Assembly (NCBI RefSeq): GCF_036370855.1
Contig: NC_088108.1
Location: forward strand, 12,299,448-12,363,447
Direction: 5' to 3'
DNA: 64,000 bases
Source of the DNA: Dromaius novaehollandiae
Lineage: Eukaryota; Chordata; Aves; Casuariiformes; Dromaiidae
Translations under genes and position numbers: made by a program
Notes under the pieces: model-generated
Seen by the model: only the letters and a program-made list of their open reading frames with translations
The model's database searches: none
Told to the model about the DNA's origin: nothing
Part shown: positions 24,063 to 38,024 of the stretch, piece by piece
Numbering within the stretch: position 1 is the first letter of the stretch
Layout of the letters: every line of letters starts with the position of its first letter

Positions 24063-26412
24063 GTGAGGTTGCACGGAGGGTCCGCACAGCAGTGCTGCTG
24101 CGTTGGCCTGCTGCTCCACCCTTCGGCAGCGAGGACGATCATCAGAGCTGTGTCATGTGGAAGGGAGCTGGACCTCGTGCTTGCGCTGCCCCTGCAGATC
24201 GGATCGTGGGCTTAGGGAACAGGGGACACTTCTGTGCAGGATGACACCTCCTTGAAACCTCTGCATTCTACTGACAGCCTGGGAGGACGTTGTACCCTTG
24301 GTTTTGACATGCCAGAGAAGCAAAAGGGATGGAAGAATCCTTAAGTCCATTCAGGGATCGCGTTATGTAGTGTGCCTGGAAATACATATAGATGCTTTAG
24401 AATTTAAATGCTGAAGTACCGTCAGTATTAACAAAGAATGTTACAGAACATTTTGGATATTGACCAGTACACTTAAACTAAGAGATGTGGTTTCATTTTC
24501 TGAAAATGCTGACAGACTGAGGATCGCCTTTTTTCTTTTGCCAAATGTGAGAGGTGTTTTGTACACAAAGTATTACAAACAGAAACACTATAAAACTGAG
24601 TTTATATTTCTTTTGATATAGGGTAACCAATATCTGCGCTTTCCCTATTACCAGAATTTTTTCAAAAATTGTAAATTTTCTTTAAAGAGTCTACTTATCT
24701 GTGTCTCTTATACTATATTCATATTAGTACTCAGACAAAAGGCAAGTTTAACATTTGTTCTGATCTGTCACAATGGAATATTAATTTTTAAAACTGATTG
24801 TGACAACTTGGCTTGCAGGGATTGCTATTTCACTGCTAACTCATCTGTTCTGGGAGAGTGGATGAAAGTTTTAAGCTATCTTGCGTTCCTCCGACAGTTG
24901 ACTGAACAAGTGCAAGTACGTTAGGACCCAGGTTACCTTTACCTCTTCCTGTAAATTTCTGAAATATACACCTGAAAAATAACCAAAAAAAAAAGCTATT
25001 TCACTATTAAATCTCCTGTCTCCTAAATGGCCAGTAATCGTGGCAGTGTATTTAAGCTCAATTTTAACAGGTTACTGCTTCATATTTCTCAGTTCCTTTT
25101 AGTTCCTGAGTAAGTATTTTGAAGGAATCTCACGAAAATGTTTTCAAATCCTAATGAGTGATGCCCATCAGATTGTCATTATTTACTATTTAATACAAAA
25201 TTCAGAGTTCAATCAGGGTGGTGTAGGATTTTTTTCCTGTGGTGTGAGTTTTTTTTATTTTATTTTTTTTTAATATTTAATAGCTAGTTACCTGCTTCAG
25301 TTCAACTGTTGCTAAAGGTTTTCTGCTCTAAATACATTTGGCTTTGCACATATGTAAGTCTTTTATGTTTAGATACCCAGTATTTGAACTTAGAGTAATT
25401 TGCCCCAAATGGGGAAAAGCCATTATTTCTTCTTCAGTAAGCGTTCTCTAATTAAAGCAATTGATTCTTGTGTGTGCTGATTCTTACTGTGCCCTGAGTT
25501 CCCTCAGGTTACAAAGTTCTTGATAGTGTGGTACTTTTACTCTGCATTTAACCTTTTGATTCTCTATCTGTCCATGGGGAGAGGTTCCCTAAAATTAGCT
25601 GTAATTCCCTGTGCTTTTCAAAGCCCTTTACTAGATTTCCTTGTGTTGAAATAGAGCAAGGAGAAGAAATAAAGTCTAGATCAGAACTGTGGTGACCATT
25701 GGCGAAGTTGGAAATCTGGAATTTAAACTGGAAATGGTAGTGTGGTGGCTTAAAAAGGGAAAATTAGGGCATAGTGACCAAGAGATATAAATTAATGAAT
25801 GGATGGAAACTTTTTTGTCCAATACACAAAGAAAAAGAAAGCATCTGAAATTAAAAACAACCACCCAGCCCCAACACCACAGTATTTAATGGTTTGAAGC
25901 ATATTTTCAAAATTTCAGTACAAAATTAAGTTTTGCAAATCATTGACACATGATATCATTAACGTAAACAGTTCCATTAAATTTAATGGAGACTCTAGGT
26001 ATATTATGGATAGAGTACTGCTGGCATTTGTGTTAATTTATATAATGTTGAAAGAATTATCAAGTATGGTGCTTCAGGTTCTAGGAGCCTGCTGAGGTCC
26101 AGGAAAAATTTGCTCACTGTTACATAATTGTGGTGATACTTATAGCCTTACTGTGTTTGAAATATTCAATGCAATTCCTTTAGTGATGGAATGAGAACTA
26201 GATAAGACACTGGGAGAATGTGGAATTACAGATCTTAGTATTTTGAATGTCCATGCATTCATAGAATAGAGAAAAGAAGCACCAGCTGGATTTTGTCAGA
26301 AGTGCGAAATTAAGGAGCTTTTTTGCCCTGAATATGCAGAACTGTAGAGTTCAACAACTGTTATGTCCAAATGTAAATATGTATGTAGTGTGCAGGCCAA
26401 TGAGTGGATCAA

Positions 26413-26441
26413 ACTGAAAATGTATTTATGACATTTTCAGT
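26413..26441. repeat. Hairpin with 11-bp perfect stem
   Basis: ACTGAAAATGT at 26413-26423 pairs perfectly with ACATTTTCAGT at 26431-26441 across the 7-base loop ATTTATG. The stem is too short for a typical microRNA precursor and pairing stops at its base. It may be a chance inverted repeat. Confidence 0.7.
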
Positions 26442-29400
26442 CTCTGACATGAGCCTGGTCTTAGATTAACGTTAATCGTTTTGCATCATTGGCTTAAAGA
26501 CAAAGCTTTAGAAATACTAGCACTATGTTGGTCTGGTGTGGAATTTTTTTTTTTCCCAAGCTTTTGTTAGTCATAGAAACAAACAGATGTTTAATAGGAT
26601 CTGTAAAGAAACTTTCTATCAGACTTCTGCCAGAGACAAGGCAGTGATCCAATACACTGCAGATTTGCGTTTCTCAAAGCTAGAAGACTTTGAATTATTA
26701 GAAAGTGATTACAGAAGAGCATTGATATGTCTGGGTAAAAAATAACCTGTTTTCTACCTGCTAAGCTTGGTGCAGAGATATTTGCAACTTAATCATTCTC
26801 GTTGCTCCCATAATATAATGCATACACTGAAACCACTGCTTCTAAAACACCACAACCTTCTAAAATGTAAAGTACTGTAATGCAGGATGTTTTGATTTAT
26901 AATTAACAGTGCAAGTGCAGTAGGGTACAAATTCCACTGAGCTAGTGAACGACAGACGATAGTGAATGTAACGTTCTTGGAAAGATTTCACTGGACTTGC
27001 AGATTAAGGACTGTCTGTAGGTATCAGCACAATCTTTTCATGTTTTTTACTTTGTCTCGTGATACAGAAATATACTTACAGCAGCTGATGTAAGGAATCC
27101 CACATTGACATATAGTTATTCTAAAGACTTGATTTAGAAAGTGTGATTGATAATTGCAGGAGGAGACATCTACAGAATGTGATTGAACTTCTAGGAGGAT
27201 TTCTGCACTGAAGTATTAGAAAATTTCTGCTGGAACATTTATAGTCGATGCTATTCTGCTCCTATCTGCATCCAGCAAGCCAATGGATATTGGCAAAATA
27301 GAAAGCTCACAACTTTAACTACTGGCACTTTTATTTCATTTTAAAATCAGAAGTTTTCCAGGAAAACTCTAGGAATAAAGGTTCAAAAGGCATAGGACTT
27401 GAATTTCAGAATTTGTTGGCATCCAGAACTGGCACTGAATTTGGTGCAAAATGCAACAATGCAATACTACAGTACCTGTGAAATGTATCAGCTAAATGAT
27501 TTATTGAGTTTACCGGTATATTTTCAGGGCAGAATAACTTCAAAATCAGGAATAGAACCTTAAGGGTATAAAAATTTGTTTGCTTTTGTGCTATTATATT
27601 GCCTAGAGTCAGTTGTGAATCCAGGACCAAGGACCTCGTATCTCTGAAAAACAAAAGTGAGAATCATAGCGATGAAGTAAAGAAAAAACTTACAGAAGTC
27701 AGAAAAGGAAGATTTCAAGAATAATACCATCTGTGATGTCAACGACAGCTGGCCTACCAGAGGACAAGCAGATGAAGCACTTCTAAGCTTTGGCTGGGAA
27801 GAGCTAATTGAGATGTTGAAACTTAAATAGAAGCAAGTTGAGGACTGGCTCAGAAGAAATCTGAGCATTGCTATTTGTTAGGTGGTTGTACATAGTTTGC
27901 GTTCCACCTAAACTTCCTGTGTGGTTTCCTCATTAGAGTCATATCAAACGCATACCAATGGCCAAGAAACTTGTGTTGCACTTAATGCAGTGTTTGTAAA
28001 TGTTGGCCTTTAATGTTTGCAAAACGCTACTTGGCTTGCTACTGCTCTTCCTAGTTTGTGGTGCTGATCTGCTCGGAACGATTCCACCCCCAGCCCTGGC
28101 AATCCCAGGTGCTGTAAATGCACCTGAGCTGGTTCAGTTTGTACACTTAGTCCTCCGAAGTCCCCATTCGGTTTGTAAGGCAGAGGCCATAATGTGCACG
28201 ACAGTCCTGTTTGGTATTCTTTAAATACAGTCATGCTGAATTTATTCTTAAATGACTCCAATAGAAGATACATGCAGCTTGTGCTCTGAGACATGATCGG
28301 CTCCTTTTTATGCATTTCCTATTCTCATCCTTCCCCTGAGATTTGAACTGCCTCCAGGATATAAAGAAATGTTGTGCATAAGACTATGTAAATATTGTCT
28401 AACTGGAAGTGGCTCAGATTTCTGACCTACTTTAAATAATGCAGAAGATAGAAGACTAAACCTAACATGGCCTGTAAAAACTGGGAAAGGAAATATTAGT
28501 GAGAGTTGACCTGAGAAATTTTATTAAGTGTATTTCTGAACTATATGGCACTGTCTGAGGTGTTGCATGCCTGTTTCTAATTACCCAGCAGTAGTGCATT
28601 GCGTGTGTGATCCAGTGGTGTGCCGAGTTTCACAGTTCACTGCAGGTGCTTGTCAGTTCTCAAGCTCAGGTTTTAAATTAGTCTTTGTTCTAAACCAGTG
28701 TTTTCTAAGTGGCAAAACGAGTATTTTAAAAATGAAAACAAAACAAAAAAGACCAGCAGTAAAAGGCACCAAAAAGTTGATCTTTGTTGCATTTATAAAC
28801 ACAGAAGCAAACAACTAAGAATCATTCAGATGCACATGGAGACATTTCTCAAAGGCGGCTATAGAAACAGGGAGTTATGTCTGAGGCGTAAGAAGGAAGT
28901 ACAACTTAATGCAACATATTTGAAAATATGAAAACTCTTATTTATTCCATGTTTCAAAGAACTGAACTCAGATATTGTCTTTGAGATGCTGCTATGGCTC
29001 TGAAAATATTACATCCAAAGACAGAGACTAAGGTGACAGTTAAATTCACAGTATCTGTAAAAGTCAAATGAACTTTAATGGAGTCAATAGGCACTTGGAG
29101 CAGTCTGTCATAACCTTACCGCCTGTTAGTCACCTGTATCTTTTTGTCTCTTAAGTTAGTGGTTTTTTGATAGGTCCTATATTGTCTTTTCAAGATGTAT
29201 TGTCATGAAGGTGGTGTTTAAATGGCACTTTTTGGCAGCATATACCAGCTTTTCTTTATTGAAACCCAGAACAACTGCACAATTTTTTTGTGGGCACTGA
29301 GAAGGAGCTTTTGAAAGGCCTGGATGTGAGCTGGGTCTGTCTAGTTCTAATTGTCTGGTAACAAGCAGGGAGCTAACTACTTTCTGTGCCTCTGATAACC

Positions 29401-30475
29401 TGCCTTGCTGTCTGTCTTGCTTCTGTGCCCTTTTCATGTTGTGTATCTGAGTAATTTGTGGTTTCCTCTATTTTTCTCTGTAGAAAGTGTTCTGGGAGGC
29501 ACACTGTGAATGATACAGCAAATATATTACAGTGGCAAATCAGTCATAGCTTAGTGAGAAAGTAAACACGTGGATCGCTGTGCAGTAACCTAATACTGGG
29601 TTGTGAAAGCCTCAGGTTAGTCCATTAGAACAGCTTGTTACAAGGGAAAATCCAAGCACGTTGGTCTGCTCATACATCTTTTCCAGTATATGCTTTCTTC
29701 CTATCTATAACTGATTCAATTTTTAAAGGAATTAATTGCAATAGTGCATCTGCTATTATTTTTGTTAAAACAGTTGGTTTGGACTGATGATCAACCCATA
29801 TTTTTAGGTTTATTTTTAGCATTTGTTTAATGAGGCTGACCTTAAATTTTTCACTGCCATCTCTGATTTTTTAGCATTGTGGATTATGTTGTAGTTCGGA
29901 TATGAAAAATCACCTCCAAGTGTTTTACTTTGTGTTAGATGTCTACGCAGCTTGTGTTGGTATCAAAGTGTATTGAAAAAAAGTTCTTTATAAAAACCTG
30001 TTGTCCTTTCTTAGACTGCTAGGATTGCATTCTCTTCAGTAGTAGAAATTGTCTAAAGACTATAGATCTTCTAACCTTAATTTGTTCTTTTGTTGTTGTT
30101 TTTTTACCAGATACATGTTGTCATTTTTCAGTCTTTATGTTGTAACTTTGTAACTTAGTGTTGACGCATAAGTGCAATATTCCCTGTTTTTCTCTTTCGT
30201 GAATGTAGTGACATCTAGCTAACATAAAATTTTTCAGCAGTTGTGGCAGCTAATTTGTTTAAAAGCTTTCAATTAAACTCTCACAGCATGTCAAAACAAC
30301 AGCAGTAGTGGAGTCAGTTATTAACTAATTTAATCCCGATACCTCTCTTCTGTGAGAAGCTCCAGTGCCTCAGTTCTGTGCGTGCCTTACATGCCGTTTG
30401 GCAGACCTTGGGTAAGAAGATACCCCTTCAGGTGGGGCTGACCTTTTGGGGACAGGATCGGTTATCAAGCTGCTT

Positions 30476-30496
30476 GGGGGGGGGAGGGAGGGAGGG
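30476..30496 (+). other. G-quadruplex motif
   Basis: A run of nine G is followed by three GGG groups separated by single A bases. This meets the canonical pattern of four G-tracts with one-base loops. A 23-base T run follows within ten bases. Confidence 0.8.
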
Positions 30497-30504
30497 AAGG
30501 AGGA

Positions 30505-30527
30505 TTTTTTTTTTTTTTTTTTTTTTT
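30505..30527. repeat. Poly(T) tract, 23 bases
   Basis: Twenty-three T in a row directly downstream of the G-quadruplex motif, so the strand shifts abruptly from G-rich to T-rich. Confidence 0.95.
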
Positions 30528-30731
30528 AATTGCTTGTTTGTTTCTTAACCAGAAATAAATGGCTTTAATATTGGTTTAGGGTTTCCGTTCCTTTCTGGCA
30601 GCTTGCTTGCGCAGGTCCATACTCTGACTTTTGCGTCCTAGAAGCTCAGCAGCAGAATGCAGTGGAGTTTCCTTGCGGGTGGTGCTTTCCAGTCAGTGTC
30701 TCCATATTGTGCTTCTTTTTAATCATTTTTG

Positions 30732-30742
30732 CCCCCCCCCCC
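30732..30742. repeat. C11 run
   Basis: Eleven C followed by a short T run. Simple repeat. Confidence 0.9.
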
Positions 30743-32832
30743 TTTTTTAGTGATTTTCTTGTTTTCTTTACCTCAGCACAACCTGATCTGGCCAAATTGT
30801 AAACATTTAGCTTAGAATTTCTTACGATACTGTCACTTACCCCAATAAAAAGAAAATCACTGAAGTGGATTAAAGTAGTAAGCACGCTACTATTACTGAG
30901 AGTATTTAGTAGACTAGAATTATATTAAAACATGAGCTACATTCTTTGTGTTAATGTATTCAGGAGTTTGGGCGAGATGAGCTTTATCAGTATTTGACTG
31001 TTGTAACATTTCATTGTTCCCAAAAAGGCTTGCTTATTAGGACAGTTATCTGTGGTAATAACAAAAACTTGTATTTTAGGGTGGATAAGACAGACTTTTT
31101 GCTGCTTAGTGAACTATAATATTTTCCACTAAGGAACAGCAGAGTACAATTTGTCAGTAATGGATTAACATTTACACAAATAATGCAGTGTATGCCAATC
31201 CTGTTTTGCTCAGCACAGGTCATCAGCGAGGCTAATAAGTTGTACTATGATGGGACTACAGTTCTACATTGAGAGCTTGTCAGCTAGTGAAAGGGTTGAA
31301 GTCAACAAAATTGTGCTGTTTTACACCTGTAAAGATGTTTCCGATATATAAAATCAGTCTCTAAGACTTTATTAAAATGTTCCAGTACTGCCACTGTGTA
31401 TATCAATGAAAAATAAGTAGAGAATGTATTATCCAAAAGGAGAAAGAAAATACCTATTGTTTATAATACAACATAAAAGATGATGTTGATATTTTTTCTG
31501 GAGAGCTGCTTTATAAGCCATTCTGTCTGTATGGTTGAATTATAATTGGTTTGAGTATCATATAGTTAAGAAAAAGTACATATTCCATCCATTACATCGC
31601 ATTTCTTCGTTATTAGATCATTGCTATACAACGAGCCAAGAACCAACTGAAGTGCCCTAACCATACTTACAGCTATTGGTTAGGCTGGAACATATTTGCC
31701 TATAAACTACTTGTAATTCATAACATGAAGCTTGTTCTTTTGAAGCATATTCTGTTCCAAAATATCAGGTAGTAGAAGAGAAAAATACTGAACTTCTCAA
31801 ACAGAACATTGCATTAGAAAAGTGACTATTTAAATACCCATGAGTTTAACAGGTTTCAGGAGACTGGTTTGCTGACAGGCTTTTTGGTTTGTGAGCACCT
31901 AATATGCACAGACGGATGCTAGTTTAATGTTTATCAGATTTCTGCATCATTATTCTGATAAGAAATTCAGATGTGTGAAGGCAAGTCTGCTTATCAGGAA
32001 AAACTTAACTTGAGAAATAATTGCACTCTGTTGGAGAGGCCTATAGAAATAGAAACTTTACACCAACCCAGTGTATGGAGCAAAGGACCTGATGTCATTA
32101 ATGATCAGCAGAATAACTTGTCATTCTGATTTAAGGATTGATCTGATTTCATCTGTTTTCAAAGGTATTATTTAGTTAATGTGGAAGTTGTGTGATGTTT
32201 AATGGCTCCTGTTAAAGGTAGGGAAAAGTCAAATAAGAGCTGTAAGCAGTAGTCCTGGTAAAATGTATGAGTACACAAAGGGGAAGAGAACGCAAAGCTT
32301 TCATGAATTCTCCTTGCTGTGTTCTCCTCCGCTTTGGCTTGTGTCCCCTTTTCTTAGTGGCGAGTCTTTCTTAAAAGTGTGGAACTCTTTGCACTTGTAA
32401 CTGGACAAAAATGTTGAGGTGCTTTGCTGTAGTTTGAATTTCAAGCCTTTTTGTCAGTTGACAGGAAAAGCAAAGCGGAATGAGAAGAATTAAAATATTT
32501 TCTTTGCTTGCTTTGAGATTAGAAGTGTCATGAAATCCTGGAAAGCAAAAAATAGTGATGCAATAATGTCTTTTTAAACAGTTGGCATTGATTGATATGT
32601 AGTTGTTTATTTGCCCAGTCCAGAGTCCCAAAACCGATAACGGGGCTTGGGTTCTTGGCTCGGTTGATGCGTAAGAGATGAGTTCACTCTACTTATTCTT
32701 TTCCAGGAAAGCACTGTAAATCCATTCCACATCTTTTTGGAAGAAGGATACCCATAAATGATAGAATGTAGTGAGGGAATTCAGTGGCAAACTAGAGAGA
32801 TGTTCTTGTTATCAACACATTCAAATAGGATT

Positions 32833-32855
32833 AAAAAAAAAAAAAAAAAAAAAAA
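32833..32855. repeat. Poly(A) tract, 23 bases
   Basis: Twenty-three A in a row. The upstream sequence shows no transcript-like block or AATAAA placed as in a processed retrocopy. Confidence 0.95.
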
Positions 32856-33149
32856 GCCTGTTACAGTAAATGAGTTCCACTTAGTGAGTTGAGCTGAATT
32901 AGAAGTGGTTGTGTTCAATCCTGTTGTATTGTCTCTGTGATTGTTTGAATTTTGTCTAGACTAACATAATAAAAACAGTTAGAAACTAATAAGAACTAAA
33001 TATAAATAGATGTTATTACTCCAGCTGAGAATAATATAAAATTATTATAAAACCATCTATACACAAGTCTGCTAAGAAATACAGCTCCTGAGATCTGTTT
33101 TGCAGAAGTGAACTCAGAATACACATAAATACACCATTTGAGCCAGGTG

Positions 33150-33262
33150 TTAAGAGACTTTTGCTTAACATTAGCTGCCCAACTTGCTTAAAAGGCTCTT
33201 TAAAGTCCCAGTAGGCAGCTACAAGCATTATTAGGTGCCTAAATTACCTTTATAAATCTGGT
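33150..33262 (-). repeat. Ancient amniote interspersed repeat remnant
   Basis: The end of this block, TTAGGTGCCTAAATTACC followed by a TATAAATCTGG phrase, closely matches an old repeat phrase I know from turtles, crocodilians and birds ('taggtgcctaaatacctttgaaaatctgg'). The preceding bases fit a diverged version of the same element. The opposite-strand phrase (GGCCTAGATTTTTAAC...TTAGGCAC) occurs at 47401-47430, so the two are probably inverted relatives. The family name was not established. Confidence 0.4.
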
Positions 33263-36200
33263 TGTTTGGCAACAGCCAGGCACACAATGTGCGGTTTGGA
33301 TCCAAAGATTACAGCTGAACTGTATTTTTTGCTCAGAGCTAAATTAGTTCTGATTGAACCACAACCCAGGTAGTCTTGTTATACACAACAGCAGAATTAT
33401 TGGACTTCGAGGAACAGTAAGATAGTACAGTGTGTCTTCACCGTGGACAGATAAGTAGAATATTGACTGTGAAGCAGGAGAAACACATTGGCACCTGAAA
33501 GCATCATCATCTTGTCGATACATGAGTGAAGTTCAGCTCCTTTCAGTGATGAATCTCAGAGCAAGTCTGAGCTTTGCAGGCAGCATCACTGCAATTGCAG
33601 ATGTTTCAGATTTGGATGGAGAGGATGCGGGAGATCTTCCCGGCAGTGGGGAAGCGTTTATTGGTGCTGAAAGGGTGATCTGCAAGTGCATTAGCAGTAC
33701 TTCCTGTGTTGTTATGAAGTCCTTCCAAAATTACAGCTTAACTAGACCATGCTGTCTAGAAATATTCTTGATATCAAATGAAGGGAGGCAGGAATGACTT
33801 TTTCAGAGTCCTGTGCTCTTCTTTTACAGAATTTTGTTTTTTGTTTTTTGCTTGTCAGGTTGATTTTGGAAACTTTGCTAGTAGCAGTAGGGAATGGTAT
33901 CTCTGCAACATTGTATTAGCATAATTCTTAATGCAGTACTTTACATCTCATCTTTTGCACACAAATGTAAAGCAACTGGGAAACTGTAGATGTTTTTCAA
34001 AGATATAAAGTATATATATATATTTCTGATAATGATTCTTTTATAACCTATTAGGCATAAGAAAGGAAAACATCTAGTCTGAAAAACAGCAGCAGCAGTA
34101 TATACTACCTCTGTCTTATAACTGTTATCATTTTTATCCACAATATTATTCTAGAATATCTTATTTGTCAAGAAGTATATTCAACTCCATTTAATATAGG
34201 GAAACTAAATTTATTTGAAGTTGTTAAAGATGTTTTTTGATATGCAGCAAATATATTGCACTGTGTATGCAGCCTCCTTTACAATGTGACGATCTAACGG
34301 TTGTTTTAACACAGTTCATTTTTCTTTTTCTTTTTTCTTTTTCTGAACTTCAGAGGAAAAAAAAATTGAATGGAGGAATATATCACTAAAGTTTCCAGTC
34401 TAAAGGGATGTTCTTCAGGGAACAACCCTGCTAACGTAAGAACCTGAAGGAAGGGCATGCTGTGCAGTTAGGCCTTGGTCATGCCTCACTGTTTTCTCTC
34501 TGCCTCATCCAGCTGGCATCTTGTGTCAGGCAGTGTTCTTAAGTGTACAAGACAAAAGTAAAAAGCAAGTGTATTTGATGCCTCATTTCATTTGCTGTGG
34601 TGGTTTAGGTAGCTTCCTGATCTGCAAATTTTATTTTATTTTATCTTTTTAATTGGACCATAACAGCTTCTTGGAACCATTCCATTCCACTGGCTGAAAA
34701 TGTATTTATGTCCTTTAGAAAGTGATTTTTCTGACAGCCTAAAGTATTCCAAGCTCTTGTTTAAAATACATAGTTTGACATACATTGCTAATAACCATAT
34801 TACAGTCCATAGGCACTGTGCTGTTGATAGAGGGCTGGACTTGCTGCCCTGATATAGGAGCAATTTTTCAGTTAGAATAGCTTGCTAAGAATAGAGTTGT
34901 TGGAAAAGTCTTTCCATTCAGACTTACTGTTACCAGCAATGTAAAATACTTTGTTTTGACATCTAAATGAGCTCTTAATCCATTCAAGGAACTCACCCCA
35001 TGCAATGTACTGACCTTGCAGATGCATGTTAAAGGCTTTCTGATGTCTGGGTAAATTAAACTCACAGCCTTTGTAGCCATAATCCCTTGTTTATGACTGT
35101 ACTCTGGTTATTGGGAACTGTCCTTTGGTACACATTTCTTTTGTCAGTCTGCTTTTGTTTTCATAGATACACATCAGAATCTCCCTCTTGAGGCTATTCT
35201 TTTCCATGTTTTATGCTGTCATGTTTCTAAGTGAGCATCCCATTTCTGACTGGGCCTTGTGTTACCGGAATTATTGGTTTTCCTTCTCCTACAGTATCAA
35301 TTTACTCCAAGATAATCAAATACTTTTGAATATTGGTGTAAATTGGTGGTAACATCATAGAAATCCATTGGCTGAACCAAGGTAAAATTACTGAACCAGG
35401 GTAGAAAATCTGAGTTTGAGAGACTAGCACATTAAAGAGAGTATGCTCCTGGCTGGGAAGCTTGCATTTTTTTCCCCAGTAAGTGTAGCAATATATTACT
35501 TTGGGCTACTCCTCTTTCAAAGTTTCTTGCTGCATTGAAAGTAATAAGCCACAGAGTGATTTAACTTTTTTTAATTTTTTTTTTATAATTCTGACTATTA
35601 TAATTCATGGGCAAAACATCTTTGATTAAAACCTTTTAGCACCATGTGACGGCAGGATTAGCCTCTGGTCTTGATTTGCTCTGCGTTCCATCAATGAAGA
35701 AGCATGAGTTTTTCAGTAGTGAAAATAATCAAGATCAGCCAAAAGCATAAAAGCATAGCTCTGTTGTACTGGAAAAAAGAATGAAACACTTGCTGGACTC
35801 AGCTGCTACAGTAAGTGATAACACATTCAGGTTCTATTAATGCTGCCGTGTTTGTTACTCAGGCAGCATGTTCTACAGTTTAGGGGCATTTATTTTTTTA
35901 TTTAGGCCAAAGCAATGACTGATACAGCAATGAGTATTTTTTTCCCATTTGGCCTTTTGTGAAGCTCCTGTTCTTAGATTTTGTTACAGGACTTTGTATA
36001 ATATACCAATTTAGTAGTGGGATGGGAAGGTTTTTGAGAACACAGGAAGGAAAACAGTAATATCCTGCCTACTTTGTTGGCCTTATGATAAAATATTTCC
36101 ATGGTAAAAAGAAGAAAAAGGAACCATAGAAAGAATATACTGCCATAATCCATCTAGTTAACATGGCTTTAATTGTGGCACAGTTTTCACCTTTTTAAAC

Positions 36201-38024
36201 TTTGTCAGTTGTGTTTTACCTCTGTAATGCAGCTTGGTTCTCTTAGTATCAGTATAATGAGCACTGCAAAAATCAGGGTTAGGAATTAAGGCAGTTATTA
36301 AGGTCCAGTTGTGGACCACAATGAAAGTACCTTTAAACTTTTTTTTATAGAAATTTTCTTAGATGCTTTCATATATTTGACAGATACTCAAGCATCCTTT
36401 TACACTGCTGTGCTTAGTCTCTCTCCTTGCAGATCTGGATCTCTGCCTCTTCTCAGTTCCCTCAGTGCTCTGTTGGTAGGAAGACCTTATTTGCTTAAAA
36501 AAAAAAAAAGAGGGGGAGGACTATAGTATTTTTTCTTCTAGCCACAAACTGGAAAAAAAATCCCCCCACCCCCCAGAAAATAAGCTGTATAAATCCTGTA
36601 TTAACTTAAAAATGTGTATTTATGGTTTCTGAGAAATTCTGTATGACTGAAGCTCTGGGGCAGAAATATAATAGAAGAAACAATTTACTCAGATTACTAC
36701 AGCATTCATTGAATATCAATAAAGATGTAATAGAATAACCTGTAGTTTTTAGAAAAATTGGAGAAAAATACAAGTTACAATAAGAGTCCAAGAAGATAGC
36801 TAATTTTGAACGATAATTTTGTTCAGTTTGAATAACGCTTAACTTTAATTTCCCTTGCTTTAAATGTTGATGCTACCTGCTAAGCATCACTGAAGGCAAA
36901 GCTACTTGTGTGACTCTTTCTTACGGAGCTGTTGGTAAAGTTGGATATCATGGATCTGTTGCATGTATTGAGTAGTTTGTTACCATAAAGAAGTTTTATT
37001 GAAATAGATGTGAATTAGAATACCAAAATCTATCACAAAGGTCCTCATTAAAAGGCCAGCAAAGCTAATGATTTCAAGTGTTTCAGATTCCTAAATGAGT
37101 ACTTGGATAAGAAATCATTTCTAAAACTTAAGGGAATTCATGCCATTTAAAGAGTTTAATGTTAGATACCTTTCTGTGCTCATGCAGACTGAGTGGCATT
37201 GTGAATATATTAGGTGAAGACAGTCCATTGGCAAAGTATCCGTGATATTTAGAACTGTGCAGGAGCACTAGAAGAGATTAGATGTGAACTTGAAAAGATT
37301 TTGCTATCTGACTATGCTAGAAAATTGCTTATTTCTTGAAATCTGTCTCTTGAACTGTATAGTGAGTGCATTTTTTTACCTTTGGTAAAAGAGAAGGGGG
37401 GCCTATAAAGGTTTTTGAAAAACCCTGGAGTAATTTATTTGTATCACCATTCTAAGGAACCTCTTTTGAGGTTTTTGAAATGATTTTGTCTTCCTGCACT
37501 GACATTTTGCTGGAAGCAGTAGGGAGCCTACCTACTTGGAGATGAGGGTGGCAACTTACAGAATGAGGTGATGGGAAGGGAAGACGTCCAACAGCTCACG
37601 TTCTCCTCCTGAAAGGCTTTTCATGCCAAGTCAGAAGAGGGGAGCTTTGAATAGACTGAATGAGAATTTTCTGTAACTGAGATTTTGCATTTGGTAAGTG
37701 CCTCAGCTCTGCTGGATTGTGTGTTTGTCTTCCCTTGTAATTCCAAATATGTGATGGTAGTATTTTTTTTTTTCTTTATCATTTGTTAAAGTGCATATCT
37801 GTAAAAAGCTCTGCTTGCCTCGCTGTTTTTGGAAGTAGGCGGCAATCATGGTAAATGTGCTGCATATTGCTTATGTAGGAATAATAATCAAATTAAATCT
37901 TATTGATTTAAACCAGCTGCAGATTTATTTTGTTGTTTTTATCCATAAAGAATGCCTAATCCTGAAATTAAAAATTGGGTCAATTAGTATATTCAGCTAT
38001 TTACAACTACCATGCTGCTTTGGT

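Larger units (their letters stand above)
24063..38000. other. AT-rich non-coding DNA
   Basis: No gene was recognised. Notable contents are an 11-bp-stem hairpin at 26.4 kb, a G-quadruplex motif with a T run at 30.5 kb, an A run at 32.8 kb and an ancient repeat at 33.15-33.26 kb. Open frames at 26536-26745 and 33522-33797 resemble nothing known. The stretch at 37850-37990 is rich in homeodomain-like TAAT/ATTA motifs. Confidence 0.7.
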
